The notes beneath the pieces were generated by a model. It made no database searches and had not been told where the DNA came from. It saw nothing but the letters and a program-made list of their open reading frames with translations. Source: Vreelandella andesensis (GTDB lineage: Bacteria > Pseudomonadota > Gammaproteobacteria > Pseudomonadales > Halomonadaceae). From it: DNA of 64,000 nt. The position numbers and the translations under genes were made by a program. The DNA lies in NCBI RefSeq assembly GCF_003989795.1, contig NZ_RZHG01000003.1, forward strand, positions 1 through 64,000, read 5' to 3'. Positions 9,065 through 17,433 of this stretch are shown in pieces (within the stretch, counting starts at the first letter, position 1; every line of letters begins with the position of its first letter).

Positions 9065-9733
9065 ATGGCACATTACTTAATTTTCCTCGGTTCAATTCGC
9101 ACCTCTACGCCACCCGCCCCTGCTCGCCTAGGCGAGCGGGTAGCCCAAGCATGCCTACGCCTGCTCAGCTCGCTACCCGATACGACAGCAGAAATAATAG
9201 ACCCGCTAACGTTAGACCTTAACGGCCCTTTTAAACCACACTTTGCTTATGCAAAAGCAGTGGTTCCCGACGACCTTGACGCCCTAGCCGATAACATCGA
9301 GCAAGCCGATGGCTACGTGATGGTCAGCCCCGAATATAACCACTCCATGAGCCCGGCACTGAGTCATTTGCTGAATCATTTTGGCGCATCACTATTTGCG
9401 TTTAAGCCCAGCGCCATCGTGACTTACTCTATGGGGCAATGGGGAGGTGCACGCGCCGCCGTTAGCATGCGCGCATTTCTATCTGAGCTTGGCTGCTTGC
9501 CAGTGTCAGCCATGATCCATATACCCAAAGCTCAAGAAGCGCTGCACGACGATGGCCAATTTGCCCAGGAGCAAGAGCGCTGGGAAAGCTATTTTGGGCG
9601 CACGCTAGGCCAATTAACGTGGTGGGCAGAAGCAGCCAAGGCGCACAAAGCCGAGCAAGACCCCACGATGTTATCACCCGCTTTTAATACATCTCCTGCT
9701 CAGCGCAACGCACCTGCGACTAAAAAATCTTAA
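9065..9733 (+). CDS. NAD(P)H-dependent FMN reductase, 222 aa
   Basis: A flavodoxin-fold reductase. The N-terminal FLGSIRTST phosphate-binding loop and the central SPEYNHSMSPALSHLLNHF motif place it in the NADPH-dependent FMN reductase family (the ArsH/chromate-reductase superfamily), but it lacks the ArsH motifs. TAGGAGCTAACG provides a good ribosome site. Its place between acr3 and arsC suggests flavin-dependent arsenic chemistry or supply of reduced flavin; the true substrate is unknown. Similar genes in other Halomonas ars operons have been called a second arsH, which seems too specific here. Confidence 0.8.
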   Translation: MAHYLIFLGSIRTSTPPAPARLGERVAQACLRLLSSLPDTTAEIIDPLTLDLNGPFKPHFAYAKAVVPDDLDALADNIEQADGYVMVSPEYNHSMSPALSHLLNHFGASLFAFKPSAIVTYSMGQWGGARAAVSMRAFLSELGCLPVSAMIHIPKAQEALHDDGQFAQEQERWESYFGRTLGQLTWWAEAAKAHKAEQDPTMLSPAFNTSPAQRNAPATKKS

Positions 9734-9779
9734 CAATAGCCTGTTATCACTCCTTCAATTTACCGAGAGAAAATCCATC

Positions 9780-10187
9780 ATGTCAGTAACGATCTACCAC
9801 AACCCTAACTGCGGTACTTCGCGTAATACGCTGGCAATGATCAAAGCGTCGGGCGAAGACCCCGAAGTGATTTACTACTTAAAAACGCCACCCAGTCGAG
9901 AGCGTCTGGTTGCGCTACTAGCGATGATGAACATATCGCCAAGAGAACTTCTGCGCCGTAAAGGCACGCCCTATGATGAGCTTAACTTGGATGATCCCTC
10001 TTTCAATGATGATCAGCTCATCGACGCCATGATGGCGCACCCGATTTTGATCAACCGCCCTATCGTCGTTACGCAAAAAGGTGCGCGACTATGTCGTCCA
10101 TCAGAGCAGGTATTGGATCTACTAGAACAGCCTGTTGCACACTTTACCAAAGAGGATGGCGAAACCGTCTACTCTCGAGCACGTTAA
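9780..10187 (+). CDS. arsC: ArsC, glutaredoxin-dependent arsenate reductase
   Basis: A cytoplasmic reductase of arsenate to arsenite using glutathione and glutaredoxin. HNPNCGTSRNTL places the catalytic cysteine at residue 11, and the arginines that bind arsenate in the E. coli plasmid R773 enzyme have counterparts in LLRRKGTPY, LINRPIVV and LCRPSEQ. At 135 residues it is the standard size. It supplies arsenite to the ACR3 pumps. GAGAG precedes the ATG. Confidence 0.93.
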   Translation: MSVTIYHNPNCGTSRNTLAMIKASGEDPEVIYYLKTPPSRERLVALLAMMNISPRELLRRKGTPYDELNLDDPSFNDDQLIDAMMAHPILINRPIVVTQKGARLCRPSEQVLDLLEQPVAHFTKEDGETVYSRAR

Positions 10188-10220
10188 TGCAAATGCCAGA
10201 ACCACAATACGGGGGGAGCA

Positions 10221-10514
10221 ATGAGCAATGTTATTGATATCGACAGCAATGCCGTCGCCTTCATCAAACAACAAGGCGGCGTCGTCACTGTTCGACTATC
10301 CCCCCGCCACGTATGCTGCGGAGGCATCGCCAATCTGGCAGTTGCTGAAGCGCGACTCCCAGATAATACCCAGCACTTTCAACATCATATTCAGGATGAT
10401 ATTTCGGTCTATATTACCCCTGATCTAGCGGCTCAGGGGCTGCGCATTGGCGTTGAAGGCTGGTGGAAGTTGCGCCACCTTTATGTGGATGGTGCCGCCA
10501 TTCAATCAAGCTAA
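10221..10514 (+). CDS. CC/Se-motif family protein, 97 aa
   Basis: A small HesB-like protein of the CC/Se motif (seleno)protein family recalled from arsenic gene clusters. The key motif is HVCCGG, with Cys32 and Cys33; in some relatives one of these positions is selenocysteine. Here both are ordinary TGC cysteine codons. GGGGGGAG gives a strong ribosome site. Vicinal thiols beside arsC and acr3 suggest binding or relay of trivalent arsenic, but the function has not been established to my knowledge. Confidence 0.75.
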   Translation: MSNVIDIDSNAVAFIKQQGGVVTVRLSPRHVCCGGIANLAVAEARLPDNTQHFQHHIQDDISVYITPDLAAQGLRIGVEGWWKLRHLYVDGAAIQSS

Positions 10515-10576
10515 ATAACGCACAAATAAAGTAGCAGCATCACACTAACAGCCAAATTGAACTGGATAACATACGA

Positions 10577-10602
10577 ATATCCATATATTTTTATAACCAT
10601 AT
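10577..10602. promoter_or_regulatory. CATAT-rich repeat before permease gene
   Basis: ATATCCATAT (10577-10586) and ATAACCATAT (10593-10602) form two direct copies 28-53 bases ahead of the permease ATG. Similar CATAT-rich runs precede arsH, the second thiolase, aioB and arsR, so a shared ArsR-type regulator is possible. This rests on resemblance only. Confidence 0.3.
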
Positions 10603-10629
10603 CGCTTTCAGGCCTATACGAGGTATCCC

Positions 10630-11976
10630 ATGTCGGAGCCTAGCCCATCTTCCTCCTTCGCCGGTCGCCTACTTACCCTTGCCAAGGAGAACCCCACCCA
10701 AGTGCGCTGGCTTGCTGCTGTTGTAGGAATTTTCCTGCTGATCTATTTCCTACCCGCAGGAACAGCGCGCTTCGATAATGCCGTGCTGGAGGGAATCCGG
10801 CTGACACACTGGTATGCGCAAGAACACGTTATCCTTTGCTTACTGCCGGCTTTTCTAATCGCTGGTGCAATGGCTGCTTATCTGAGCGAAGGCGCTGTAA
10901 TGCGCTACCTTGGGCCTAATGCTTCCAAGCCTGTCGCCTTTGGTATGGCCTCGGTTTCTGGCACGCTGCTGGCCGTTTGTTCTTGCACAGTGTTGCCGCT
11001 TTTCGGCGGCATCTATCGCCGGGGCGCAGGCCTGGGGCCTGCGATTGCCTTTCTCTATTCAGGTCCAGCCATCAATATTATGGCCATTGTGGTGACGGCC
11101 AAAGTACTTGGATTGGAACTTGGCTTAGCCAGGGCAATCGGTGCGATTGTATTCGCCGTGGTTATCGGGGTTATCATGCATTTCATATACCGTCGCGAAG
11201 AGCAAACTCGGGCAACTAAAAACAGTCGCGGCTTCAGTGGTGAACTTTCCCGCCCCCTAGGCCAAATTGGAATATTTTTCGGTTTGATGGTGGGCATCCT
11301 GGTCTTTGCCAACTGGGCAGCAGCCGACAACGCTGCCTGGATGACCATTTATACCTATAAATGGCATATCACTGCCGTACTTTCTGGGCTTTTCGCTCTG
11401 CTACTGATTCGCCGCTGGAACTGGCCGCTTCATCAAGTAGCGGTGCTGGCAGGTGCTGTAGCCATCGCTGCCTTACTAATGCCCAGCGTACCTGAGCTGG
11501 CGTTCGCAGTCGGTATTATTGGCCTTATGCTGATTGCCACCCTGCGAGATGACGACCGCGAGTGGGCAGTGCAGAGCTGGGAGTTCACCAAACTGATTAT
11601 GCCACTGCTACTGGTTGGGGTATTCGTGGCTGGGCTGCTTCTGGGCCGCCCAGGTGAAGAAGGGCTGATCCCCTCAGAATGGGTAGTACTCGCAGTGGGT
11701 GATAACGGTTTACGCTCTACCTTCCTCGCCTCGCTGTTGGGAGGCTTCATGTATTTTTCAACCCTTACCGAAGTGCCCATCGTTCAAGGCTTGATAGGTA
11801 ATGGTATGGGCAAAGGCCCCGCACTGGCACTGCTGCTGGCAGGACCAGCACTATCACTGCCCAACATGCTGGTGATTCGCACCATCATAGGCACCCAGAA
11901 AACCCTCGTTTACTGCACGCTGGTCATAGTGATGGCGACGCTGTCCGGCTATCTTTACGGTCAGTTATGGCCTTGA
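10630..11976 (+). CDS. DUF318/ArsP-like permease, copy 1 (448 aa)
   Basis: A polytopic inner-membrane permease of the DUF318 (UPF0718) family, which includes the ArsP exporters of trivalent methyl and aromatic arsenicals. About ten hydrophobic segments are seen. The family CxC motif is Cys117-x-Cys119 in AVCSCTVLPLFGG, and the repeat is in TEVPIVQGLIG. Length exceeds minimal ArsP because of an N-terminal extension and a long central segment. It is followed by a small CxxC thioredoxin, as is the second permease at 17434. The substrate cannot be fixed by sequence; a thiol-bound or organic arsenical is the best guess. Confidence 0.82.
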   Translation: MSEPSPSSSFAGRLLTLAKENPTQVRWLAAVVGIFLLIYFLPAGTARFDNAVLEGIRLTHWYAQEHVILCLLPAFLIAGAMAAYLSEGAVMRYLGPNASKPVAFGMASVSGTLLAVCSCTVLPLFGGIYRRGAGLGPAIAFLYSGPAINIMAIVVTAKVLGLELGLARAIGAIVFAVVIGVIMHFIYRREEQTRATKNSRGFSGELSRPLGQIGIFFGLMVGILVFANWAAADNAAWMTIYTYKWHITAVLSGLFALLLIRRWNWPLHQVAVLAGAVAIAALLMPSVPELAFAVGIIGLMLIATLRDDDREWAVQSWEFTKLIMPLLLVGVFVAGLLLGRPGEEGLIPSEWVVLAVGDNGLRSTFLASLLGGFMYFSTLTEVPIVQGLIGNGMGKGPALALLLAGPALSLPNMLVIRTIIGTQKTLVYCTLVIVMATLSGYLYGQLWP

Positions 11977-12034
11977 GAAATACCACCACTAACCTTGTTA
12001 CAGGGTCAGTGTTTAAACAAAAGGAGTGGATTCC

Positions 12035-12268
12035 ATGAAACTCAAGATATACGGCAGCGGCTGCAAGAAGTGCCAGCAACTTACCGCCAATGCAAAGGAA
12101 GCCGCCGAGGCACTCGGCTTAACAGTAGACATCGAGAAAATTACCGACGTGAACGCCATCATTGACGAGGGCGTAATGCGTACACCTGCGTTGGGTGTCG
12201 ATGACAACATAGTAATTGAGGGTAAAGTAGCCAGTGCGGAGGAGATTCAGAAACTGCTAAAGACATAG
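12035..12268 (+). CDS. Small thioredoxin-like protein, copy 1 (77 aa)
   Basis: A thioredoxin-fold redox protein with an N-terminal GSGCKKC motif (CxxC) and the cis-proline region MRTPALGVD, in the size class of MTH895-type redox-active disulfide proteins. An in-frame GTG at 12026 exists, but AAGGAG at 12021-12026 is placed for ATG 12035. It pairs with the preceding permease; the same pairing recurs at 17434-18695 (41-45% identity by eye in the aligned core is only a rough impression). It may deliver reducing power, or a thiol-bound metalloid, to the permease. Confidence 0.85.
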   Translation: MKLKIYGSGCKKCQQLTANAKEAAEALGLTVDIEKITDVNAIIDEGVMRTPALGVDDNIVIEGKVASAEEIQKLLKT

Positions 12269-12298
12269 CTCTTTATTCAACCCTTGACGGTGCTGTGG

Positions 12299-12817
12299 TT
12301 AGGTGTAGAAACGCTCATCGAGGTGCGTCTGCTCGGCACGACGGCAAATCTCGCCAGTCAGGCGTTTGAACAGCACAAGATGTGCAGGCATCATCGCCAT
12401 CCAATAGATTTGCCCCGCGATACCGTCAGGGTTCCAGAAGGCAGTCGCGGTTACTTGAGTGCCGCTGACCACAGGGGCGATGCTGAACTCCAGCACGCCA
12501 CACCCTGGTGCCTTCATGCCAAATTCCAACGCCAGCAGTGTCGGCGCATCAGCAACTCGCACCCGCCAGCTATCAATGTGATCCCCAGCTTTAATCGGGC
12601 GGCCTAGTGGTCGACCACGGCGTCTGCCTGGCCCGCCCACTGCGGAGTCGAGCCACTCGCGGATGGTCCAGAGCCCGTTCATAGCGTAATAGCGATTGTC
12701 GCCGCCGATGGCCGAGACAACCCGCCACACGGCATCCTTCCCAGCGCGTGTGACGGCGTCGCCACCCGCATGAAGAGGATAGCGACGATAATTATAACGC
12801 GGCGTTTCATCTAGCAT
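12299..12817 (-). CDS. DUF2867 protein, 172 aa
   Basis: A stand-alone DUF2867 (SRPBCC-like lipid-binding fold) protein: NRYYAMNGLWTIREWLD, GRPIKAGDHIDSWRV and the terminal YWMAMMPAHLVLFKRL are the recognisable pieces. It matches the C-terminal domain of the SDR-DUF2867 fusion at 13851-15299, so the two are paralogous in that domain. The gene is divergent from the TIGR01777 gene and convergent with the thioredoxin gene. Such proteins occur in light- or oxidative-stress gene sets of proteobacteria; there is no known arsenic role. Confidence 0.75.
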   Translation of the reverse strand: MLDETPRYNYRRYPLHAGGDAVTRAGKDAVWRVVSAIGGDNRYYAMNGLWTIREWLDSAVGGPGRRRGRPLGRPIKAGDHIDSWRVRVADAPTLLALEFGMKAPGCGVLEFSIAPVVSGTQVTATAFWNPDGIAGQIYWMAMMPAHLVLFKRLTGEICRRAEQTHLDERFYT

Positions 12818-12936
12818 TAGAAAACCCTTACAAAGTGTACTTGTGCCGATCAGCTATATTAGCACTAAGGCTGGCTTGAATTGGTCCAGGCAAATTACTC
12901 TATACGTTCATCGAAAAGGCACATAACCAGTGGCAT

Positions 12937-13869
12937 ATGACCCAAAATAAAATAGTCATTACCGGAGCGACGGGGTTAATTGGCAGCCGCCTCACAGAAA
13001 AGCTGGCAGAACGTGGCACCCCGGTGACGGTGCTAAGCCGGCACCCGCGAGCTGCCAATAACCGATTTCCTTCCGCTCGATTTCCAAATGTTACGGTGAC
13101 GGGCTATGTCCCTTTTAATCCTGACACTATCGCGCCTGCGCTCTCAGGTGCATCAGCGGTCGTACATTTGGCGGGAGAGCCTATTGCAACTCGCTGGACA
13201 CCAGAAGTGCGTGCCGCTATTCGTAACAGCCGCGAAATAGGCACTCGTGCGCTTGTCACGGCGATCGCAGGTATGAACGACCGACCGGCGGCGTTAATCT
13301 CAGCCTCCGCCTGCCGCTATTATGGGGTAAACGCCCATGCACGTTTTGCCGAAGACAGCCCTCCCGGCCCAGCGGGTGACTTTCTAACCGACACCACGCA
13401 TCGCTGGGAAGCCCAAGCGCAACGCGCCTCAATGTTCGATGTTCGCGTGGTCATTTTGCGTTTCGGGATCACGTTAGCGGTGACTGAAATGGGACGCGCT
13501 ACCCTCAAACGACTGCATCCGTTTCTGGGTGGGCGTGTCGGTTCTGGACAACAATGGGTTAGTTGGATTCATCGCGAAGATGTCGTTGACATTTTGTTGC
13601 GTGCGCTTGATATGACCGAAATGCGCGGAGCTTACAACGCAACGTCCCCTAACCCCGTAAAGATGACTCAGGTGACGGATGCTTTCGGACACGCGTCACG
13701 TAGCTTCTTTCGCGTGCCGGTTCCCTCTATGGTGATTCGGCAACTTCTCGGCGACGGTGCGACCGTTATTCTTGACGGTCAGAAAGTACATCCCGATCGG
13801 TTATTAGCAGAAGGATTCCACTTTCGCTTTCCACAGATCGGCCCAGCGATCTATGACATCCTGTCCTGA
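12937..13869 (+). CDS. TIGR01777-family NAD(P)-binding oxidoreductase, 310 aa
   Basis: An extended-SDR epimerase-like protein (YfcH/SDR39U1 type). It starts with the Rossmann motif ITGATGLIGSRL, and continues with VHLAGEPIATRWTPEVRAAIRNSR (split: VVHLAGEP then ATRWTPEVR) and the family's SWIHREDVVDILL. Its substrate is unknown. It overlaps the convergent SDR-DUF2867 gene by 19 bases. Together with the two DUF2867 proteins it looks like part of a transferred membrane-lipid or stress set lodged inside the arsenic island. Confidence 0.85.
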   Translation: MTQNKIVITGATGLIGSRLTEKLAERGTPVTVLSRHPRAANNRFPSARFPNVTVTGYVPFNPDTIAPALSGASAVVHLAGEPIATRWTPEVRAAIRNSREIGTRALVTAIAGMNDRPAALISASACRYYGVNAHARFAEDSPPGPAGDFLTDTTHRWEAQAQRASMFDVRVVILRFGITLAVTEMGRATLKRLHPFLGGRVGSGQQWVSWIHREDVVDILLRALDMTEMRGAYNATSPNPVKMTQVTDAFGHASRSFFRVPVPSMVIRQLLGDGATVILDGQKVHPDRLLAEGFHFRFPQIGPAIYDILS

Positions 13870-15299
13870 GTCGCGGCTCGCGCTAAGCCGTTTAAAAGTG
13901 CACGCAGCATGACCATGTGCACCGGCCAGGACAAAAACCAGTACAACAACCCCCACACCCCGGCAGGATGCCAATGTAATACCAGCGTAATGCGTGATCC
14001 GTCGGTTGTGTTGGGCGCAACGGCGATTTCCATCCCGCCCTTGCCTAGCACGCACAGCTGCGAGGTCAGAATCAGCCTTACGCCAGGTTGTACGCTATGC
14101 ACACGCCAAACGTCGAAAACCTCTTCTTTAATAAATGCCCGCGCCTGCCTACGCGGCCCTGGATGTCGACGGCCCATCAATCGGTTTACTGCTGCACGCA
14201 GCCGCCAAACAAGTGGCAGGGCAAAATGTCCTTTCCCCTGAGCAGTGAAACCTTCAAGTGCCCGCCATACTGATTGTGGCGGCGCTGCACAGTCCCGCGT
14301 TAGTGTCATGCGCTTACCGTAAAAACTGATGTCATGGCGATAGCCACGCAGATCGAAAGCGCCCTCTCGCCACTGCTCGCCAGACAATATTTGACGCTCA
14401 GCTGACAACGCTGCCGCCACCGCAGCATCGAAACCCAGGCATATCCGCGGCACGAGTGCTCGAAGGCTTGTGTCATCAGCATACAGGTCATGCCTAAGAC
14501 CCCCAATCAATGCGCGCGCTAAAGGCGCGGGCACGCCAGTGACCAAACTCATCCAGTAACTTGACAGTTTCGGGGTCAGCAGTGGCACAGGCACAATTAA
14601 CGGTTTGCGCCGCCCAAGCGCTTGGGCAAGCTGGCCCATCATAGCCGCATAGGTCAGTCGTTCTGGCCCGCTGGTTTCGAATACCTGGCCTTCTGCCTCA
14701 GGCCGCTGCGCAAGCTCCGTAAGATCGTTAAGCAGGTCGCCCAATGCCACTGGCGGCGATGAAACACTTACCCAGCGCGGCGCTACCATGATTGGCAGAT
14801 GCGCCACCAAATCACGCATTACCTCAAACGCGGCCGAGCCAGGCCCGATGATGATACCTGCCCGCAGTTCAATCACTGGCACCGAACCCGCGCGCAAAAT
14901 TTCGCCGGTTTCGACCCGGGAGGCTAGGTGCTCCGTATCGGCGCGTTCGGGTGCAAGACCACCCAAGTAAACAATGCGTTTAACACCCGCCGCTGCGGCT
15001 GCCTGAGCGAAATTACCGGCTGCCTCCCGGTCACGCGTAGGAAACCCACGTCCTCCCGCCATTGAATGAACAAGATAAAAAGCCACCTCAACGCCTTCAA
15101 GAGCCGGGGCCAACGTAACAAGATCAAGCGCATCCGCACGCACCTGATCGACACCACTCCATCCCTCGGCATCCATTGATGAACATCGCCGTGCAGCCGC
15201 ACGCACGCGCCATCCTCGTGAAATAAGGTGCACTACCATGTTACGACCAACATAACCGCTTGCCCCGAAAACAAGCCAGAGCGGGTTAGGCGCGCTCAT
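13851..15299 (-). CDS. SDR-DUF2867 fusion protein, 482 aa
   Basis: A two-domain protein: an atypical NAD(P)-binding SDR domain (VFGASGYVGRNMVVHLISRG at the start, YLVHSMAGG, VYLGGLAP and VIELRAGIIIGPGSAAFEVM), roughly residues 1-300, followed by a DUF2867 domain ending YWFLSWPVHMVMLRALL. A TTG at 15344 would extend it by 15 residues; ATG 15299 gives the usual MSAPNPLWLVFGASG beginning. Its 3' end overlaps the TIGR01777 gene tail to tail. Bases are visibly richer in G and C than in the arx region, in keeping with a separate origin. Confidence 0.82.
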   Translation of the reverse strand: MSAPNPLWLVFGASGYVGRNMVVHLISRGWRVRAAARRCSSMDAEGWSGVDQVRADALDLVTLAPALEGVEVAFYLVHSMAGGRGFPTRDREAAGNFAQAAAAAGVKRIVYLGGLAPERADTEHLASRVETGEILRAGSVPVIELRAGIIIGPGSAAFEVMRDLVAHLPIMVAPRWVSVSSPPVALGDLLNDLTELAQRPEAEGQVFETSGPERLTYAAMMGQLAQALGRRKPLIVPVPLLTPKLSSYWMSLVTGVPAPLARALIGGLRHDLYADDTSLRALVPRICLGFDAAVAAALSAERQILSGEQWREGAFDLRGYRHDISFYGKRMTLTRDCAAPPQSVWRALEGFTAQGKGHFALPLVWRLRAAVNRLMGRRHPGPRRQARAFIKEEVFDVWRVHSVQPGVRLILTSQLCVLGKGGMEIAVAPNTTDGSRITLVLHWHPAGVWGLLYWFLSWPVHMVMLRALLNGLARAATQDRMS

Positions 15300-15611
15300 G
15301 CGGATCTTTAGACGTCGTTTGCCATGTAACGGGAACCGAAACAAGCATTGCCATCATCCACCTTTTAGGTAAAAAAGAGACTCAACATCACTGCACTCAT
15401 TACACCACTACCCGAGCGCCGGAAGGAAACCTTTACGTACGTAGTTCACTACAAGTTGATCTCTACACTCGCCCTAGGGCTGGGTTGCTTCTCGCAAGCT
15501 AGACGAATCATCAATGGATTTGAAGCGTATCGCAGATAAATTACATATGGCGTGCTATATATTAAGGTGTATGAGCTTATGCATTTCACTTATCGACACG
15601 AGGAGTTCGAC
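15300..15611. other. Intergenic region before second thiolase
   Basis: About 310 bases between divergent genes hold no convincing ORF. Near 15543-15562, CATATGGCGTGCTATATATT is another AT-rich CATAT/ATAT element like those before arsH, aioB and arsR, and could carry the thiolase promoter or operator. AGGAG at 15601-15605 serves the thiolase ATG. Nothing else stands out. Confidence 0.35.
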
Positions 15612-16796
15612 ATGCCATCTCGCGACGTCGTTATCTGTCATCCCGTTCGCACTGCTATCGGCACCTATGGGGGTAGTCTCAAAGACACGCCTGCACCCGA
15701 CCTCGGCGCACGAGTTATTCAGGAGACCCTTTCCAGGTCAGGGCTCAGCGCCGACAAAGTGCAATCATTGATCATGGGCCATGTTCTTCAAGCGGGATGC
15801 CGCATGAACTCTGGCCGCCAGGCGGGCATTGGCGGCGGGCTTCCTGTGGAAGTACCTGCGCTTACCGTCAACCGCGTCTGTGGCTCCGGAGCTCAGGCCG
15901 TCGCGAGCGCCGCCATGGAAATTTGGAGCGGCATGGCCGATTGTGCTATCGCCGGCGGCATGGAGAACATGGATCGAGCGCCCTATGTGCTTCCCCAAGG
16001 CCGCTGGGGCGCGCGTATGGGTGACGTCACCATGTACGACACCATGCTCCTCGATGGCCTCAATGATGCTTTCAGTGGCAAGCACGCCGGCTGGCACACC
16101 GAGGATTTAGTCAGCCGCTACAATATTTCCCGCGACGACCAGGACGCTTGGGCACTGCGCTCCCAGCTGAATTTTTCCAAGGCCCAGGAGGCCGGCCACT
16201 TCGACGCAGAAATCGCCGCGGTGGAACTCACCAGCCGCAAAGGCACCACGATGTTCACCCGTGATGAGCACAACCGTGGTGATACTACCGAGGAATCTTT
16301 AGCGAAGCTCAAGCCTGCCTTTCGCAAAGACGGCACCATCACCGCCGGCAACGCCCCCGGCCTGAACAGCGGCGCGTCGGCGATGATCGTCGCCGAACGC
16401 GACTGGGCTGAAAAACAGGGCCTCACGCCCATGGCTCGCTTGGTGGCTTTCGGCATTGGTGCCGTAGAGCCCGACTACTTCGGCATTGGCCCAGTGCCAG
16501 CGGTGAAGCAGGCACTTGAGCGCGCTGGCTGGTCGGTGGGCGACCTGGATCGGGTAGAGATCAATGAAGCCTTCGCCGCTATTGCCCTGGCCTGCCAGCG
16601 AGAACTTGGCCTGCCCGAAGAGATCGTTAACGTGGAGGGAGGTGCCATTGCCCACGGCCATCCTATCGGCGCTAGCGGTGCGGTGCTGACCACACGCTTG
16701 TTGCATGCCATGCAGCGCAACGGCGAACGTCGCGGCATCGTCACTTTGTGTATCGGCGGTGGTCAGGGCATCGCGCTGGCGCTGGAAAGCCTATGA
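15612..16796 (+). CDS. Thiolase family protein, copy 2 (394 aa)
   Basis: An acetyl-CoA acetyltransferase-type thiolase with nucleophile Cys90 (NRVCGSGAQAV), active-site His in AHGHPIGASGA and Cys in TLCIGGGQG. The open frame begins at 15552, but AGGAG directly upstream of ATG 15612 fixes the start. Its stop codon overlaps the start of the sigma-factor gene (ATGA), so the two are translationally coupled. A thiolase is out of place in an arsenic island. It is clearly a different lineage from the thiolase at 5845, and no beta-oxidation partner lies beside it. Confidence 0.9.
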   Translation: MPSRDVVICHPVRTAIGTYGGSLKDTPAPDLGARVIQETLSRSGLSADKVQSLIMGHVLQAGCRMNSGRQAGIGGGLPVEVPALTVNRVCGSGAQAVASAAMEIWSGMADCAIAGGMENMDRAPYVLPQGRWGARMGDVTMYDTMLLDGLNDAFSGKHAGWHTEDLVSRYNISRDDQDAWALRSQLNFSKAQEAGHFDAEIAAVELTSRKGTTMFTRDEHNRGDTTEESLAKLKPAFRKDGTITAGNAPGLNSGASAMIVAERDWAEKQGLTPMARLVAFGIGAVEPDYFGIGPVPAVKQALERAGWSVGDLDRVEINEAFAAIALACQRELGLPEEIVNVEGGAIAHGHPIGASGAVLTTRLLHAMQRNGERRGIVTLCIGGGQGIALALESL

Positions 16797-17344
16797 CGGC
16801 CAAGTCTCAACGATACCCCTGTATCGAGACCGCCTGGCAGACTCACCGAGATGAACTTCGTGGCTTTCTGCTCAAGCACAGCGGTGATCGCGATGACGTC
16901 GACGATCTCCTTCAAGGGATCTATATCAAAGCGCTGACCCACCGCACCCGCTTTTGCGAGTTAGACTCACCGCGAGCTTGGCTTTTCCGTGTAGCCCGAC
17001 ATCAATGGATCGATGACCAGCGCCGCGCAAGGCGCTGGTCAGGCGGAGAGCCACCCGAGATAGCTGAGGAACTGCAGAAGACATCACCGCTGGAGAGCCT
17101 CGCTGACTGCATCTACCGTGCGCTGCCAGACTGCTCCCCGGAAGATGCCGATATTATCCAGCAGTGTGACTTGGAGGGTACGCGGCAGGCCGACTATGCA
17201 ACACGTCACGGCCTGGGCTTGCCTGCCACTAAGGCGCGGCTGCGCAGGGCACGGCAACGGCTGCGTGAGCGACTGATTGAACAGTGCGATATTATCTTTG
17301 ATGAGCAAGGACGCGTCTGCTGCCATGGCGCTCTTCGAAAATAG
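16793..17344 (+). CDS. ECF-type sigma factor (SigZ-like), 183 aa
   Basis: A sigma-70 family factor with region 2 (DDVDDLLQGIYIKAL, then SPRAWLFRVARHQWIDDQRR) and region 4 (YATRHGLGLPATKARLRRARQRLRE). It resembles SigZ factors, which share the tail pattern CDIIFDEQGRV. The last residues are VCCHGALRK, with a vicinal cysteine pair at the C-terminus in addition to the Cys in EQCDII. No anti-sigma gene is next to it, so the cysteines might sense thiol-reactive arsenite directly; this is inference. ATG 16793 overlaps the thiolase stop codon. The next genes are permease, thioredoxin and aioBA, possible targets. Confidence 0.83.
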   Translation: MTAKSQRYPCIETAWQTHRDELRGFLLKHSGDRDDVDDLLQGIYIKALTHRTRFCELDSPRAWLFRVARHQWIDDQRRARRWSGGEPPEIAEELQKTSPLESLADCIYRALPDCSPEDADIIQQCDLEGTRQADYATRHGLGLPATKARLRRARQRLRERLIEQCDIIFDEQGRVCCHGALRK

Positions 17345-17396
17345 GTAATGTTTTTCGCATCAAGGCTGCATCTTTTTGCCTCCTGCTGCGTCTTCT

Positions 17397-17419
17397 TGTG
17401 TGACAACGCCTATCACACA
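17397..17419. promoter_or_regulatory. Perfect inverted repeat upstream of permease 2
   Basis: Arms TGTGTGA and TCACACA are separated by nine bases. The repeat ends just before the ribosome site GGGAG of the permease gene at 17434. The inner TGTGA/TCACA resembles a CRP half-site pair, but the spacing is nine and not six, so CRP is unlikely. It could be an operator or a leader hairpin. Confidence 0.45.
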
Positions 17420-17433
17420 GGGAGCTGATTGAA

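Noticed and set aside
9065..9733. Second arsH
   Set aside because: Has the general FMN reductase fold but not the ArsH signatures, so only the family is given.
10221..10514. Selenoprotein with in-frame TGA
   Set aside because: Both motif positions are cysteine codons (TGC) and the frame is open; no recoding needed.
17397..17419. CRP binding site
   Set aside because: Half-sites TGTGA/TCACA are present, but spacing is nine where CRP needs six.
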